Shown here one piece after another: positions 47,644 through 59,332 of a stretch of DNA of 64,000 bases (positions are counted from its first letter, which is position 1; each line of letters begins with the position of its first letter). The stretch comes from Myceligenerans salitolerans (GTDB taxonomy: Bacteria > Actinomycetota > Actinomycetes > Actinomycetales > Cellulomonadaceae), in NCBI RefSeq assembly GCF_017349295.1, contig NZ_JAFMPK010000047.1:485295-549294 (forward strand). The letters run 5' to 3'. Under the pieces are notes generated by a model. It did no database searches. It saw only the letters and a program-made list of their open reading frames with translations, and was not told where the DNA came from. Position numbers and translations under genes: made by a program.

Positions 47644-49305
47644 TCACAGGTACTGGCCTGTGTTCTGGACCGTGTCGATGGTGCGGGGAGCCGCGCCCTC
47701 GCCCTTCTTCTGGACGATGGTGCGGATGAAGACGATCCGCTCGCCCTTCTTCCCGCTGATCCGCGCCCAGTCGTCGGGGTTGGTGGTGTTGGGCAGGTCC
47801 TCGTTCTCCTGGAACTCGTCCACGCATGCCGAGAGCAGGTGGTCGACGCGGATGCCCTTCTGACCGGTGGACAGGAAGTCCTTGATCGCGTTCTTCTTCG
47901 CCCGGTCCACGACGTTCTCGATCATGGCGCCGGAGTTGAAGTCCTTGAAGAACAGGGTCTCCTTGTCCCCGGACGCGTACGTGACCTCCAGGAACTGGTT
48001 CTCCTCGTCCTCGGAGTACATGCGCTCCACGACGGAGGTGATCATCCCGTCGAGTGCCGCGGCGGTGTTGCCGCCGTACTCGGCGACGTCCTCGGGATGG
48101 ATGGGCAGGTCCTCGGTGAGGTACTTGGCGAAGATCTCCTTGGCGCCCTCGGCGTCCGGACGCTCGATCTTGATCTTCACGTCGAGCCGGCCCGGGCGCA
48201 GGATCGCCGGGTCGATCATGTCCTCACGGTTGGACGCGCCGATGACGATGACGTTGTCGAGACGCTCCACACCGTCGATCTCCGCGAGGAGCTGCGGCAC
48301 GATGGTGGTCTCGACGTCGGACGAGAGCCCCGTCCCGCGGGTGCGGAACAGCGACTCCATCTCGTCGAAGAAGACGACCACCGGCATGCCCTGGGAGGCC
48401 TTCTCCCGGGCACGGGCGAAGATCAGGCGGATGTGCCGCTCGGTCTCGCCCACGTACTTGTTGAGGAGCTCGGGGCCCTTGACGTTGAGGAAGAAGCTCT
48501 TCGCCGACGGGTTGCCGCCGTTCGCCTTCGCGACCATACCGGCCAGGGAGTGCGCCACCGCCTTGGCGATGAGCGTCTTGCCGCAGCCGGGCGGGCCGTA
48601 CAGGAGGACGCCCTTGGGCGGCCGCAGACCGTGCTCCCGGAACAGGTCCGGGTGGGCGAACGGCAGCTCGACCGCGTCACGGATCGCCTCGATCTGCGGG
48701 CCGAGGCCGCCGATGTCGCCGTAGTCGATCTCGGGGACCTCCTCGAGAACGAGCTCCTCGACCTCGGACTTGGGCACCACCTCGAAGACGAAGCCGCTCC
48801 GGGTGTCCACGGTGAGCGAGTCACCGACCCGCAGCACCTCGTCGGCGATCGAGCCGGCGAGGCGCACGACGCGTTCCTCGTCCGCGCGGCCGACGACGAG
48901 CACCCGCCCGCCGCCGAGCAGCTCCTTGACGGTGACCAGCTCGCCGGTGCGCTCGTACTCACCGGCCGCGACCACCGTCATCGCCTCGTTGAGCTTGACC
49001 TCCTGGCCCGGGCTCAGCCGGGACACGTCGAGGTTGGGACTGGCCGCCACGTGCATCTTGCGGCCCGAGGACGAGATGTCCACCGATCCGTCGGGGTGCG
49101 CCCCCAGGAAGGTGGCGTAGGTGCCCGGCGGCTTGGCCAGGTCGTCGAGCTGCTTCTTCAGCTCGACGATCTGGTCGCGAGCGGCTCGCAGCGCCTCGGC
49201 GAGGCGCTCGTTCTTTGCTGAGAGGAGGGCAATCTGACGCTCGTAGTCGCGATTGGGCATCGATCCGTTATCGGGAAGGTTGTATCCACCTGTGTTGTCG
49301 GTCAT
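47644..49305 (-). CDS. arc: proteasome-associated AAA+ ATPase (ARC/Mpa)
   Basis: 553 residues. N-terminal coiled coil (about 17-56) that catches Pup, two OB-type domains, AAA+ module with Walker A 237-244 (GPPGCGKT) and Walker B FFDEME, and a final GQYL that docks into the alpha ring like the HbYX motif. The hexamer unfolds pupylated proteins and feeds PrcAB. ATG start with GGGGAAG upstream. 183 bases separate it from dop; I see no gene there. Confidence 0.97.
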   Translation of the reverse strand: MTDNTGGYNLPDNGSMPNRDYERQIALLSAKNERLAEALRAARDQIVELKKQLDDLAKPPGTYATFLGAHPDGSVDISSSGRKMHVAASPNLDVSRLSPGQEVKLNEAMTVVAAGEYERTGELVTVKELLGGGRVLVVGRADEERVVRLAGSIADEVLRVGDSLTVDTRSGFVFEVVPKSEVEELVLEEVPEIDYGDIGGLGPQIEAIRDAVELPFAHPDLFREHGLRPPKGVLLYGPPGCGKTLIAKAVAHSLAGMVAKANGGNPSAKSFFLNVKGPELLNKYVGETERHIRLIFARAREKASQGMPVVVFFDEMESLFRTRGTGLSSDVETTIVPQLLAEIDGVERLDNVIVIGASNREDMIDPAILRPGRLDVKIKIERPDAEGAKEIFAKYLTEDLPIHPEDVAEYGGNTAAALDGMITSVVERMYSEDEENQFLEVTYASGDKETLFFKDFNSGAMIENVVDRAKKNAIKDFLSTGQKGIRVDHLLSACVDEFQENEDLPNTTNPDDWARISGKKGERIVFIRTIVQKKGEGAAPRTIDTVQNTGQYL

Positions 49306-49567
49306 GGCTTCCCCTCTCGTAGGGCCCGGAAGGCGACCCTACGACGTGGACCGCCTCCGAGAACAGCACTGTAGGCGCAGTGTCTGACAGTCAGGGAGGG
49401 AGAACACGCGTCGGAGACGGCGCGGGTACCCGATCGTTACGCGCTGTTCACGTACGACGTGCGCCCACGTCCCTGTTCGCTCTCGGCGGATCCGGCGACG
49501 TCTCAACCCGTGGGAATGCCCGCGCCCGCGGCCCTCGCTCCGCCGCGCCCTCACTCCGCCGCGCCCC

Positions 49568-51887
<2,320 letters not shown>

Positions 51888-51989
51888 CGGGAGAGCCTAT
51901 CCGCCGGGGCGGCGCCGGGGCGGTGATCTCGCGGCGCGCCTGTGGATGACGCCGGGGCGTTGTCGGTCTCTCGCCCTAGGGTTGTCGCC

Positions 51990-52844
51990 ATGACCGTGAT
52001 CGCGCCTCCGTCCCGTCCACCGGCCCTGTCACCGTCGCGCGCGAGCGACTTCATGCAGTGCCCGCTGCTCTTCCGGCTGCGGACGGTGGACCGGCTGCCC
52101 GAACCGGCGTCGTCGGCGGCGACCCGGGGGACCCTGGTGCACTCGGTCCTGGAGCGCCTGTACGACGCGCCGGCGGGTGAGCGGACGCCGGCGGCCGCAC
52201 AGGCGCTGCTGCCCGTGGAGTGGGAGAAGCTGCGGGAGACCGATCCGCGGGTGAACGAGCTGTTCGCGCCCGGCGGCGAGGCGGCGGCGGAGGGGGTCGA
52301 CAACTGGCTCGACGGTGCCGGACGGCTGGTGAGCACCTACTTCACGCTGGAGGATCCGAACCGCCTGGAGCCGGCCGAGCGCGAGCTGAAGGTGGAGACC
52401 CAGCTGGAGGACGGCCCGCTGCTTCGGGGGATCGTCGACCGGCTCGACGTGAAGCCGGACGACGGCGCGCTGCGGGTGGTGGACTACAAGACGGGCCGCG
52501 CGCCCAGCCCGCGGTTCGAGGGCAAGGTGCTGTTCCAGCTGCGGTTCTACGGGCTGGTGCTGTGGCGCGAGCGGGGCGTGGTCCCGAGGATGCTGCAGCT
52601 CGTCTACCTGGGCGACGGGCAGATCCTGCGCGCGGAACCCACCCCGGAGCAGCTGGAGGGAGCCGAGCGGAAGGTGCGCTGGGTGTGGTCGGAGATCGAG
52701 AAGGCGGCACGCGGCGGCGTCTGGGAGCCGCGCCCCGGCAAGCTCTGCGACTGGTGCGCGCACCGGTCGGTGTGTCCGGCGTTCGGCGGGACGGCGCCGC
52801 AGATCCCCGAGGGGGCCGTGGAGCTGCGGCTGGGAATCGTGTAG
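51990..52844 (+). CDS. RecB-family PD-(D/E)XK exonuclease with iron-sulfur cysteines
   Basis: 284 residues. SPSRASDFMQCPLLFRL begins the fold; the catalytic acid and lysine are in GIVDRLD and VVDYKTGR. Cys24 and the C-terminal trio CDWCAHRSVCPAF make the four-cysteine iron-sulfur clamp of AddB-like nucleases. ATG 51990 fits the family start. It faces away from the M50 gene. Probably a DNA repair exonuclease; its partner is unknown. Confidence 0.92.
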   Translation: MTVIAPPSRPPALSPSRASDFMQCPLLFRLRTVDRLPEPASSAATRGTLVHSVLERLYDAPAGERTPAAAQALLPVEWEKLRETDPRVNELFAPGGEAAAEGVDNWLDGAGRLVSTYFTLEDPNRLEPAERELKVETQLEDGPLLRGIVDRLDVKPDDGALRVVDYKTGRAPSPRFEGKVLFQLRFYGLVLWRERGVVPRMLQLVYLGDGQILRAEPTPEQLEGAERKVRWVWSEIEKAARGGVWEPRPGKLCDWCAHRSVCPAFGGTAPQIPEGAVELRLGIV

Positions 52845-52849
52845 CGGGC

Positions 52850-53569
52850 TCAGTACTCGTCGACGACCTCGCCGGCGGCGAGACGCGCGATCAGGTCGAG
52901 GCCCGCGCCGTCGAGGGAGCGGACGCGGCTCAGGCCCGGGCGGCGCTCGACCGGCAGGACGGCTTCGACGCCGAGCGTGCTGGCGCCGCTGGCGAGCGCG
53001 GAGGTGATGCCGACGGGCGAGTCCTCGACGGCGACGCAGTCGGCCGGGTCCACGCCGAGCCGCTCCGCCGCGGTGAGGTAGGGCTCCGGCGCCGGCTTGC
53101 CCTGGGTGACCTCGTCGCCCGCGACGATCGTGGTGAACGTTCCGTCGGGGGCTCCCGCGGCGACGGCTTCGGCCAGGTTGCGGTAGGACATCGTGACGAT
53201 CGCGCAGGGCACGCCGGCGGCGTTCAGGTCGGCCAGCAGCGGCAGCACACCGGGGCGCCACGGGACCTCGTCCGCCAGGCGGTCCTGGACGCGCCCGATG
53301 AGCCAGGTGACGATGTCGACCGGTTCCATGGGCACGCCGGCAGCCCGCAGGACGCCCGCGCTGACGATCAACTGCTGCCCCACGAGCCGCAACGCGTCCT
53401 CGTGCGTCCAGGTCACGCCGTGGGCCGCGGTGAGCTCATGCTCCGCCGCGATCCAGTACGGCTCCGTGTCCACCAGGGTGCCGTCCATGTCGAACAGCAC
53501 GGCCTTCGGGAGCGCCTGGGAGCCTCCGGCTCCGCCGGCTTCCGGGTCGTGGCGCAGAGCGGTGTTCAC
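52850..53569 (-). CDS. HAD-superfamily phosphatase (beta-phosphoglucomutase-like)
   Basis: 239 residues. FDMDGTLVDTE (nucleophile D27, acid D29), VTMSYRN, GKPAPEPY and VEDSPVGITSA give the four HAD motifs with a helical cap as in beta-phosphoglucomutase or sugar phosphatases. Substrate unknown. GTG start with GGAGG six bases upstream. Ends five bases from the RecB-type stop. Confidence 0.92.
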   Translation of the reverse strand: MNTALRHDPEAGGAGGSQALPKAVLFDMDGTLVDTEPYWIAAEHELTAAHGVTWTHEDALRLVGQQLIVSAGVLRAAGVPMEPVDIVTWLIGRVQDRLADEVPWRPGVLPLLADLNAAGVPCAIVTMSYRNLAEAVAAGAPDGTFTTIVAGDEVTQGKPAPEPYLTAAERLGVDPADCVAVEDSPVGITSALASGASTLGVEAVLPVERRPGLSRVRSLDGAGLDLIARLAAGEVVDEY

Positions 53570-53902
53570 AGGGACCTCCGGAGGGATCGGCGAGGGGATC
53601 GCGGTACGGGCCCACCCCATCACATGCGCGAAACGCCGTGTGACGAGGAGACGACGAGGAGGTGACGAACCCGCACGGCGACCCCAGGACTGCGACGCAT
53701 CTCACACCGCGGGACTCGTCCGGGCGAGCCTGGCGGCCGAGCGGCTCGACCGTCTGCACGCCCGGCGGCCGGCGCGCCCGACCGTGCCGCATTCGCTCCG
53801 GCGCACGTTCCCCCTCCGGCGCGCGGCCCGTCCGCGGCCCCTCTTTCGGGATCACTCCGTCCTTTCGGGATCGCTCCGTCACCCGGTTGAATGGCCCCCG
53901 AC
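53570..53902. other. 333-base intergenic region before the metallophosphoesterase
   Basis: No credible gene on either strand. It contains the tandem 19-base repeat noted separately and the promoter space of two divergent genes. A short open frame from 53643 on the plus strand has no ribosome site or recognisable product. Confidence 0.5.
53843..53880 (+). repeat. two tandem 19-base repeats
   Basis: CTTTCGGGATC(A/G)CTCCGTC occurs twice head to tail, 18 of 19 positions equal, ending about 22 bases before the metallophosphoesterase start. Could be a regulator site or a slippage product. Confidence 0.7.
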
Positions 53903-54559
53903 ATGACCATCTTCTTCACGTCCGACCTGCATCTCGGGCACGCCAACATCATCAGGTTCTGCGACCGGCCGTTCGACGGCGTCGGGCACATGAACGCCCG
54001 GCTCGCCGAGCTCTGGAACGAGACCGTGTCCGACGAGGACACCGTCTGGGTGCTCGGCGACGTCGCGCTCGGCAGCCTGGACGACTCGCTGAGCTGGATC
54101 GGACGCCTCGCCGGGCGCAAGATCCTGGTTCCCGGCAACCACGACCGCTGCTGGGCCGGGGACCGTGAGCTTCGCAAGGGTACGGCCGAGGCGCGCGCCG
54201 CGCGCCGGGACAGGGCCCGGTCCCGCTATCTCGCCGCCGGGTTCGCCGAGATCCACGACGAACCGGGCCGGTTCCCCGTCGCGGGAACCGACGCCGTGGT
54301 CTCGCACTTCCCGTACACCGGGGACTCGCACGGTGAGGACCGGTACGTCGAGCACCGTCCACGGGACGACGGCGGCTGGGTGCTGCACGGGCACGTCCAC
54401 GACACGTGGCGGCAGCGAGCCCGCCAGCTGAACGTCGGCGTCGACGCCTGGGGCGGGCGCCCGGTCGCGGTCGACCGGCTCGCCGACCTGATCGATCACG
54501 GGCCGCGCGACCTGGCACCGCTGGCCTGGCCGGACGCGACGGGTCACGGACGGCCATGA
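53903..54559 (+). CDS. calcineurin-like metallophosphoesterase
   Basis: 218 residues. FFTSDLHLGH (D8, H10), LGDVALG, PGNHDR, the VVSHFPY His and the final HGHVH supply the full two-metal site. Resembles small phosphodiesterases of the Icc/YfcE branch; substrate unknown. ATG 53903 matches the family N terminus; ATG 53891 would add four residues. No clear ribosome site upstream. Confidence 0.88.
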   Translation: MTIFFTSDLHLGHANIIRFCDRPFDGVGHMNARLAELWNETVSDEDTVWVLGDVALGSLDDSLSWIGRLAGRKILVPGNHDRCWAGDRELRKGTAEARAARRDRARSRYLAAGFAEIHDEPGRFPVAGTDAVVSHFPYTGDSHGEDRYVEHRPRDDGGWVLHGHVHDTWRQRARQLNVGVDAWGGRPVAVDRLADLIDHGPRDLAPLAWPDATGHGRP

Positions 54560-54759
54560 CCCGCGACGCGCCGCACCCGGCCGCCTCGCCCGCCATGCTC
54601 GACGGTCGACTCGCCCGCACCGCGCAGAAGTGGGACGCGACCGCGCACGACCTGCTGGAACGGTGCCTGTGCGTGGTCTGCGCGATGGCCGCGCTGACCG
54701 CGCTCAGAGGGACGCCTCACCGCTGCCCCCGTCCGCACGCGCGGCCTCGAGCGATCTGA
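54556..54759 (+). CDS. possible small protein
   Basis: 67 codons, ATG overlapping the metallophosphoesterase stop as ATGA. It contains a short Cys/Leu-rich stretch (LLERCLCVVCAMAALTAL) after a polar N terminus. The last 56 bases run into the opposite end of the TPR gene. No relative is known to me; weak call. Confidence 0.25.
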   Translation: MTRDAPHPAASPAMLDGRLARTAQKWDATAHDLLERCLCVVCAMAALTALRGTPHRCPRPHARPRAI

Positions 54760-57148
54760 CGAGCTCGTCCGAGCGTTCCGCCGGCTCACGGAACCGCACC
54801 GGGTTCTCGTCCGCCAGCCGGGCGCGGAGCCGCGCCGCTCGCCGTGCCGCGCCGAGCGCCGTGTCGAGGTCACCGCGACCGGCGAGCGCGACGGCGAGGT
54901 TCGTCAGGGCGAGAGCGAGTTCGGGTTCGTACTTCTCGGGCCGCGCCCGCGTGAGGCCGTCGAGGATCTCGGCGGCCTCCTCCGCCGCTGCCACGGCGTC
55001 GTCGTGCCGGCCGACGTCCGCGTAGGTCCCCGCCAGATTCGTCAGCGACGTGGCGAGGACCGGCAGGTGCTGGGTCCCGCTGCGCCCGGTCAGGCGTCGG
55101 CTGGCGCCGACGGCCTCCTCCGCCGGGTCGACGGCATCCGGGGTGCGCCCGTTCTCGGCGAGCCGTGACGCGAGGTTCGACAGCGACTTCACCAGGCCCG
55201 ACAGGTGGCGCTCGGGATGCGCGGCCGCGAGTTCGCGAAGGATGCCGGTGGCCTCGTCCTCCGCGGCGAGCGCCTGGGTCGCGTTCCCGAGGACCGAATG
55301 GGTCACGCCGAGGTTGGACAGGGAGGCGGCGAGCTCCGGCAGGTACCGGTCCGGGTTCGACGTGGCGAGCCGCCGTCTGATCGTCACGGCCTCGCGTTCG
55401 CGTTCCAGTCCCAGCCGGCGCCGGCCGAGCTGCGCGTTGAGGATCCCGAGGTTCGACAGCGTCTGGGCGACGAAGGGCAGGTAGCCCTCGTGCTGCTCGG
55501 CGAGCCGACGGCGCAGTTCGAGCGCCTCGGCCGTGGCGCGAGCCGCTTCGGCCGGCCTGCCCAGTTCGCTCAGCCGGGCTCCGAGGTAGGAGAGCGCGGA
55601 GGCGAGATCGGGGTTGTACCGGTACGGGTCGTGCCGCACCAGTTCGCGGCACGTCTCGACGGCCTCCAGCGTGCACCGGTACGCGTCGCCGACCGCGCCG
55701 AGCGCGGCGTGGCGCTTCCCGAGGTTCCAGAGGCCCTTGGCCAGCAGGAGGCGGACCTGCGCAGGGGCGCCGCCGGAGGTGAGACGTGCCAGGGCGACGC
55801 TCTCGGCCGAGGCCGCCAGCGCCTCCTGGGCTCGTCCGAGTTCCGCGAGGGTGCTACCCATGTTCATCATCGACTGGGCGAGCTCCGGCCGGTACCGGGC
55901 GGGACGGTCGGCGACGAGGTCGCGGTACGCGGCGACGGCCTCCTCGTGGTCGTCGAGCGCCTCGTCGATCCGGCCCCGGAACCACAGCAGCGTGCCCCGC
56001 GAGGCGTGGGCGGCCGCGAGCGCGGACTCGAGTCCGGCACGCGAGCCGTCGCCCGCGAGCGCCACGAGAAGACGCAGCGCCTGGTCGGCCGCCTCGAGCG
56101 CCCGGGCGTACCTGCCGTCGTTCTTCAGCGCGTCGGCCAGTACGACGTGGACGGCGGCCTGGCGCCGACGATCGCCGTCGAGCAGGGTGACGGCGCGCCG
56201 TGCCACGCGGACGCGTGCACGCATGAAGTCGCCGGTCAGGTACTCCGGATGGCAGGAGAACGTCTCCAGCACGTCGGCGTCGTCGGGCAGCTGTGCCGTC
56301 ACGCGCGCGTACGCTCCGGCCACCGCTCGCGCGGACGCGTCCCGTGGGCCGGCGGACATGATCCTGGCCAGGAGCCGGGCCGCGTGCACCGCCTGGCGAG
56401 CCGTCAGGCCGGTGGTGACACGTGCGGCGAACTTCGGGTCGTCGGCCAGGGCGCGGGCCACGAGGTCCTCGTCCGGCGGACCGACGGCGGCCGGCGGCTC
56501 GGACCTGCGCGTGGGGCCGGTCTCCTGCGCGCCCAGGAGCATGGCGGTGGCCAGGACGGCGCCGCGGGCCGGTGTGAGCGGTCCAGGGTCGTCCGAGGGG
56601 CGGCCGGGCACGGACGCGGCCGGCTCCGGGGCGGGCAGCTCGAGGACGAGTGATCCGCACAGCAGCGGGTGCAGCGCGGGGGTGCCGTGCTCGAGCCGGT
56701 CACGCCAGACGGCGGTCCGCCGCGCGAGCAGTAGGACGCGTGTGCGCCCACCGTCCTGACCCGCCGCGGAGAGCAGGAGCGAGCGCAGGGCGGGAAAGGT
56801 GTCGGCGTCGTCGACCACGAGCAGGCGTCGGCGAGCCCGGTGCTCGAGGGCCGCGCGGGCCGCGTCGTCGTTCCGGAGCTGGAGGACCGCCCAGCCCCGC
56901 CGGGCGAGCCGCCCGGCCAGGTCGTGTGCGAGGCGGGTCTTGCCGGAGTCCCGCGGGCCGGTGAGGAAGCACACGGCCAGCGGTGTCCGGGAACGTGCCC
57001 AGTGCAGCAGCGTCCTGAACTCGGCGCGCTGTGCGGCCGGGCGGCCGGGCTCGCCCGCCTGCGGGGGCCGCACCGCCGACGCACGCGGAGCTCGGGTGCT
57101 GTGCGGCGGGAGGCTGAGATCCACCACGTCAGTGAACCGGACAATCAC
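54704..57148 (-). CDS. P-loop/tetratricopeptide-repeat protein
   Basis: 814 residues from GTG 57148. Residues 64-71 (GPRDSGKT) are a Walker A, with a Walker B-like LLVVDDAD soon after. The middle is a helical adaptor, and from about 370 to 790 there are at least eight TPR units of 42-47 residues (recurring LSNLG, LGRPAEA, RYLPELA), the spaced-TPR layout of actinobacterial STAND regulators. No effector domain was found at either end. It may be a signalling ATPase or scaffold. Divergent from the DGDG protein with 76 bases between starts. Confidence 0.7.
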   Translation of the reverse strand: MIVRFTDVVDLSLPPHSTRAPRASAVRPPQAGEPGRPAAQRAEFRTLLHWARSRTPLAVCFLTGPRDSGKTRLAHDLAGRLARRGWAVLQLRNDDAARAALEHRARRRLLVVDDADTFPALRSLLLSAAGQDGGRTRVLLLARRTAVWRDRLEHGTPALHPLLCGSLVLELPAPEPAASVPGRPSDDPGPLTPARGAVLATAMLLGAQETGPTRRSEPPAAVGPPDEDLVARALADDPKFAARVTTGLTARQAVHAARLLARIMSAGPRDASARAVAGAYARVTAQLPDDADVLETFSCHPEYLTGDFMRARVRVARRAVTLLDGDRRRQAAVHVVLADALKNDGRYARALEAADQALRLLVALAGDGSRAGLESALAAAHASRGTLLWFRGRIDEALDDHEEAVAAYRDLVADRPARYRPELAQSMMNMGSTLAELGRAQEALAASAESVALARLTSGGAPAQVRLLLAKGLWNLGKRHAALGAVGDAYRCTLEAVETCRELVRHDPYRYNPDLASALSYLGARLSELGRPAEAARATAEALELRRRLAEQHEGYLPFVAQTLSNLGILNAQLGRRRLGLEREREAVTIRRRLATSNPDRYLPELAASLSNLGVTHSVLGNATQALAAEDEATGILRELAAAHPERHLSGLVKSLSNLASRLAENGRTPDAVDPAEEAVGASRRLTGRSGTQHLPVLATSLTNLAGTYADVGRHDDAVAAAEEAAEILDGLTRARPEKYEPELALALTNLAVALAGRGDLDTALGAARRAARLRARLADENPVRFREPAERSDELVRSLEAARADGGSGEASL

Positions 57149-57224
57149 GATCCCTGCCAGAAATAGGGCGGGAGTCGCGGGCCTGCGGGTAGCGTTCTGG
57201 TAACAGCGAGATGAGGAGTGACCC

Positions 57225-57497
57225 GTGTCCGAGTTCTTTTCCGACCGTCCTGGTGCGTTCGACCTCGACGGCGACGGCGTACCGGACGTCGAGACCGCCG
57301 ACACCACCGGCGACGGCACCGTCGACGCCCAGTTCGAGGACTACGACGGCGACGGTGTGCCGGACCTCGAGATGTACGACACCAGCGGCGACGGCCACCC
57401 CGACGTCGTCCGTGACGTGGCGGGCGGCGTCGAGTCGATCGCGGTCGACACGGACGGCGACGGCGAGGCCGACGTCGAGGACACCTTCCCGGCGTGA
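57225..57497 (+). CDS. small acidic DGDG-repeat (calcium-binding-like) protein
   Basis: 90 residues, very acidic. A 13-residue repeat begins at D13, D26, D39 and D52, with one more loop at D75; each follows D-x-(D/T/S)-G-D-G-x-x-D, the calcium-loop pattern of thrombospondin type 3 and dockerin-like repeats. No signal peptide is seen, so it is probably cytoplasmic. GTG start with AGGAG seven bases upstream. Role unknown. Confidence 0.75.
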   Translation: MSEFFSDRPGAFDLDGDGVPDVETADTTGDGTVDAQFEDYDGDGVPDLEMYDTSGDGHPDVVRDVAGGVESIAVDTDGDGEADVEDTFPA

Positions 57498-57519
57498 CGG
57501 CTGAGGCCGTCACGTCCGT

Positions 57520-58041
57520 TCACGGGCGCTCCGTGCGCAGCGCTCCCCGCACCATGTCGAGGACGGCCTCGTCCCCCAAACCTTGCGCGCGCGCACGGCG
57601 GACCAGGTCTCGGGTGCGGGCCAGGAGGTCTCCGCCGGACGGCGACGTGGCACCGTCCTCGGGCACGGCGCCCCGGCGTCCGGCGGGAGCGATCACGGTT
57701 CCGACGCGACGCCGGCTCACGACGATCCGTCCGGCCTCCAGCTCGCGGTAGGCGCGCTGCACCGTGCCGACCGCGATCCCGAGGTCGCGCGCGAGGTCCC
57801 GCGAGGCCGGCAGCCGGTCCCCCGCGCCGAGTGCCCCGACGGCGACCAGGCCCACGACCTGGGAGCGAATCTGCTCGTAGACCGGGACCGGGGAGGACAG
57901 GTCGACCCGGAGCTCGGTCGGTCCCGGAACGGCGGCCCGCGGGCCGTGCCGTTCGGACCCGGCGGGCCGTGGCACGGCCGGGTCCGCCAGTTTCGGGGCC
58001 GGCCGCTGGGGAGCCGGCCGCTCCGGGTCCGGCGCCGTCAC
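57520..58041 (-). CDS. GntR-family regulator (YtrA-like)
   Basis: 173 residues. A 40-residue Pro-rich head, then the winged helix VPVYEQIRSQVVGL...LPASRDLARDLGIAVGTVQRAYRELEAGRIV...VGTVI; the short C-terminal tail lacks a ligand domain, as in YtrA. YtrA-type repressors control small membrane or ABC operons. The GTG start overlaps the stop of the membrane-protein gene (GTGA). It probably regulates itself and that gene. Confidence 0.9.
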   Translation of the reverse strand: MTAPDPERPAPQRPAPKLADPAVPRPAGSERHGPRAAVPGPTELRVDLSSPVPVYEQIRSQVVGLVAVGALGAGDRLPASRDLARDLGIAVGTVQRAYRELEAGRIVVSRRRVGTVIAPAGRRGAVPEDGATSPSGGDLLARTRDLVRRARAQGLGDEAVLDMVRGALRTERP

Positions 58042-59018
58042 GCCCGGACGCCCCGATCGAGGCGGACGGCCGGAGCGCTCGCGCTCGCGTTCGCCGGGCG
58101 TGACGGCATCGCGGTGAGGAGCCCGCAGATCCCCGAGGCGACACCGATCACGACCCCGGCGACCATGAGGACGACTCCGACACCCGGCAACCACGCCCCC
58201 GCCGCCCCGGCGGGCAGCTCACCGCCGGGCCGGAGCGCGCTTCCGGCGGTCCACAGCGTCATGCCGAGCGTCCCGCCGACGAGGAGCTGCACGCCACCCA
58301 GCAGACGCGCTGCGCTGGTGGCCCGGACGGCCGCGTCGTGCTCGCCGGCGACGCCCGCCAGTGGTGACCGGCGCGCGATGAGCCGAAGCGTCGTGACGGT
58401 GGCGAGTACCGCGGCCACGAGTCCGGCGAGCAGCGGCACGCCGTAGGGCCAGCCGGGGAACGGTCCCCGGGACGACTCCGACACGCTGCCGTCGGGCCAG
58501 ATGACCGGCGGATGGTCGAACTGGCGGCCGCCCTCCCCGGCGACGAGCCCGAACACGACGAGCGCGAACGCCAGCGCCAGCACCGTCACGAGGAGCCAGC
58601 GAAGCCGGGCCCCACCGAGGGACCGGACGGTGCGCCGCACGAGGGGCGCGGTCCGCACGATCCCGGAGGGGCGCGGCCACGTGAGCTCACCGGCCGCGCG
58701 CACGGCGCAGAACACGACGACGGCGGCGAACGGCCCGAGCGCCTGAGCGATCCCGGGAACCTCGGGAAGCACGGCGAGCGCGCCCGTCCCCGCCACCGGA
58801 AGGCTCAGCACGACCCCGGCACACACCACGGCCCCCATCGCCGACGCCGACGCGATGAGCAGTTCGTGCCGGCGCGCACGGACGGTCGGGCCCGGTGACT
58901 CCCATCCCGCCGTGTCGTCGCCTCCGAGCCGCTGCGCGAGCGCGACGGCGAGCATCGTGACGAGCACGGGCAGCACGACGAGCCCCAGAACGACGAACAG
59001 GCCGAGACCAAGAGCCAC
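58038..59018 (-). CDS. multi-pass membrane protein under GntR control
   Basis: 326 residues with seven or eight hydrophobic segments and no enzymatic motif that I recognise. The GTG at 59018 is chosen because GGAGG (59024-59028) lies five bases upstream; ATG 59051 is an alternative lacking a ribosome site. Gene pairs of a YtrA-type regulator with a membrane protein often respond to cell-envelope antibiotics; that role here is inference. Confidence 0.65.
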   Translation of the reverse strand: MALGLGLFVVLGLVVLPVLVTMLAVALAQRLGGDDTAGWESPGPTVRARRHELLIASASAMGAVVCAGVVLSLPVAGTGALAVLPEVPGIAQALGPFAAVVVFCAVRAAGELTWPRPSGIVRTAPLVRRTVRSLGGARLRWLLVTVLALAFALVVFGLVAGEGGRQFDHPPVIWPDGSVSESSRGPFPGWPYGVPLLAGLVAAVLATVTTLRLIARRSPLAGVAGEHDAAVRATSAARLLGGVQLLVGGTLGMTLWTAGSALRPGGELPAGAAGAWLPGVGVVLMVAGVVIGVASGICGLLTAMPSRPANASASAPAVRLDRGVRA

Positions 59019-59034
59019 GAGAACCTCCAATGAA

Positions 59035-59054
59035 TCAATGAGCTGACGCATTGA
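59035..59054. promoter_or_regulatory. candidate GntR operator
   Basis: TCAATG and CATTGA form perfect 6-base arms around eight bases, directly before the ribosome site of the membrane-protein gene that is followed by the GntR regulator. Position and symmetry suit autoregulation; no binding data. Confidence 0.4.
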
Positions 59055-59122
59055 ACCAGAACCCGACACCACCGCGCAACACCCCCGGATCGACGCCCCC
59101 CGACCCACCCGACCACCGGATG

Positions 59123-59148
59123 CGGCCGGCCCGCCCCAGGGCCGGCCG
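59123..59148. terminator. GC hairpin in the 59.1 kb gap
   Basis: CGGCCGGCCC and GGGCCGGCCG make a perfect 10-base stem with a six-base loop. It is one part of a 314-base gap (59019-59332) that has no gene and also holds the long repeat at 59190-59302. Confidence 0.35.
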
Positions 59149-59189
59149 GCCGCCGAGCAGTCGGCCCATTGTCGAGCACCCCGCCAGCC

Positions 59190-59302
59190 GATGCGGTCGG
59201 CTGGTTGTCGAGCGGTCGGTCCGATGTCAATGCGGTCGGTCGCCCAAGGGACCGACCGCTCGACATCGGACCGACCCCGGCCGACAACCGGCCGACCGCA
59301 TC
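59190..59302. repeat. 113-base interrupted palindrome of about 20-base units
   Basis: The left half (59190-59244) is nearly the reverse complement of the right half (59247-59302) with small bulges, so the whole can form a hairpin of about 50 bp. Each half is made of related units with the core GCGGTCGG followed by a GTTGTCGA or GATGTCGA box. A further partial copy (AGTCGGCCCATTGTCGAG) lies just before it at 59159-59176. It could be a REP-like element, a MITE remnant, or a regulator array. Confidence 0.75.
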
Positions 59303-59332
59303 GCCTCGCCGCGCGAGTTCCGGCTCGCCGCG

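Noticed and set aside
59159-59302. CRISPR array
   Set aside because: The repeated units are inverted and contiguous, without unique spacers of constant length, and there are no cas genes.
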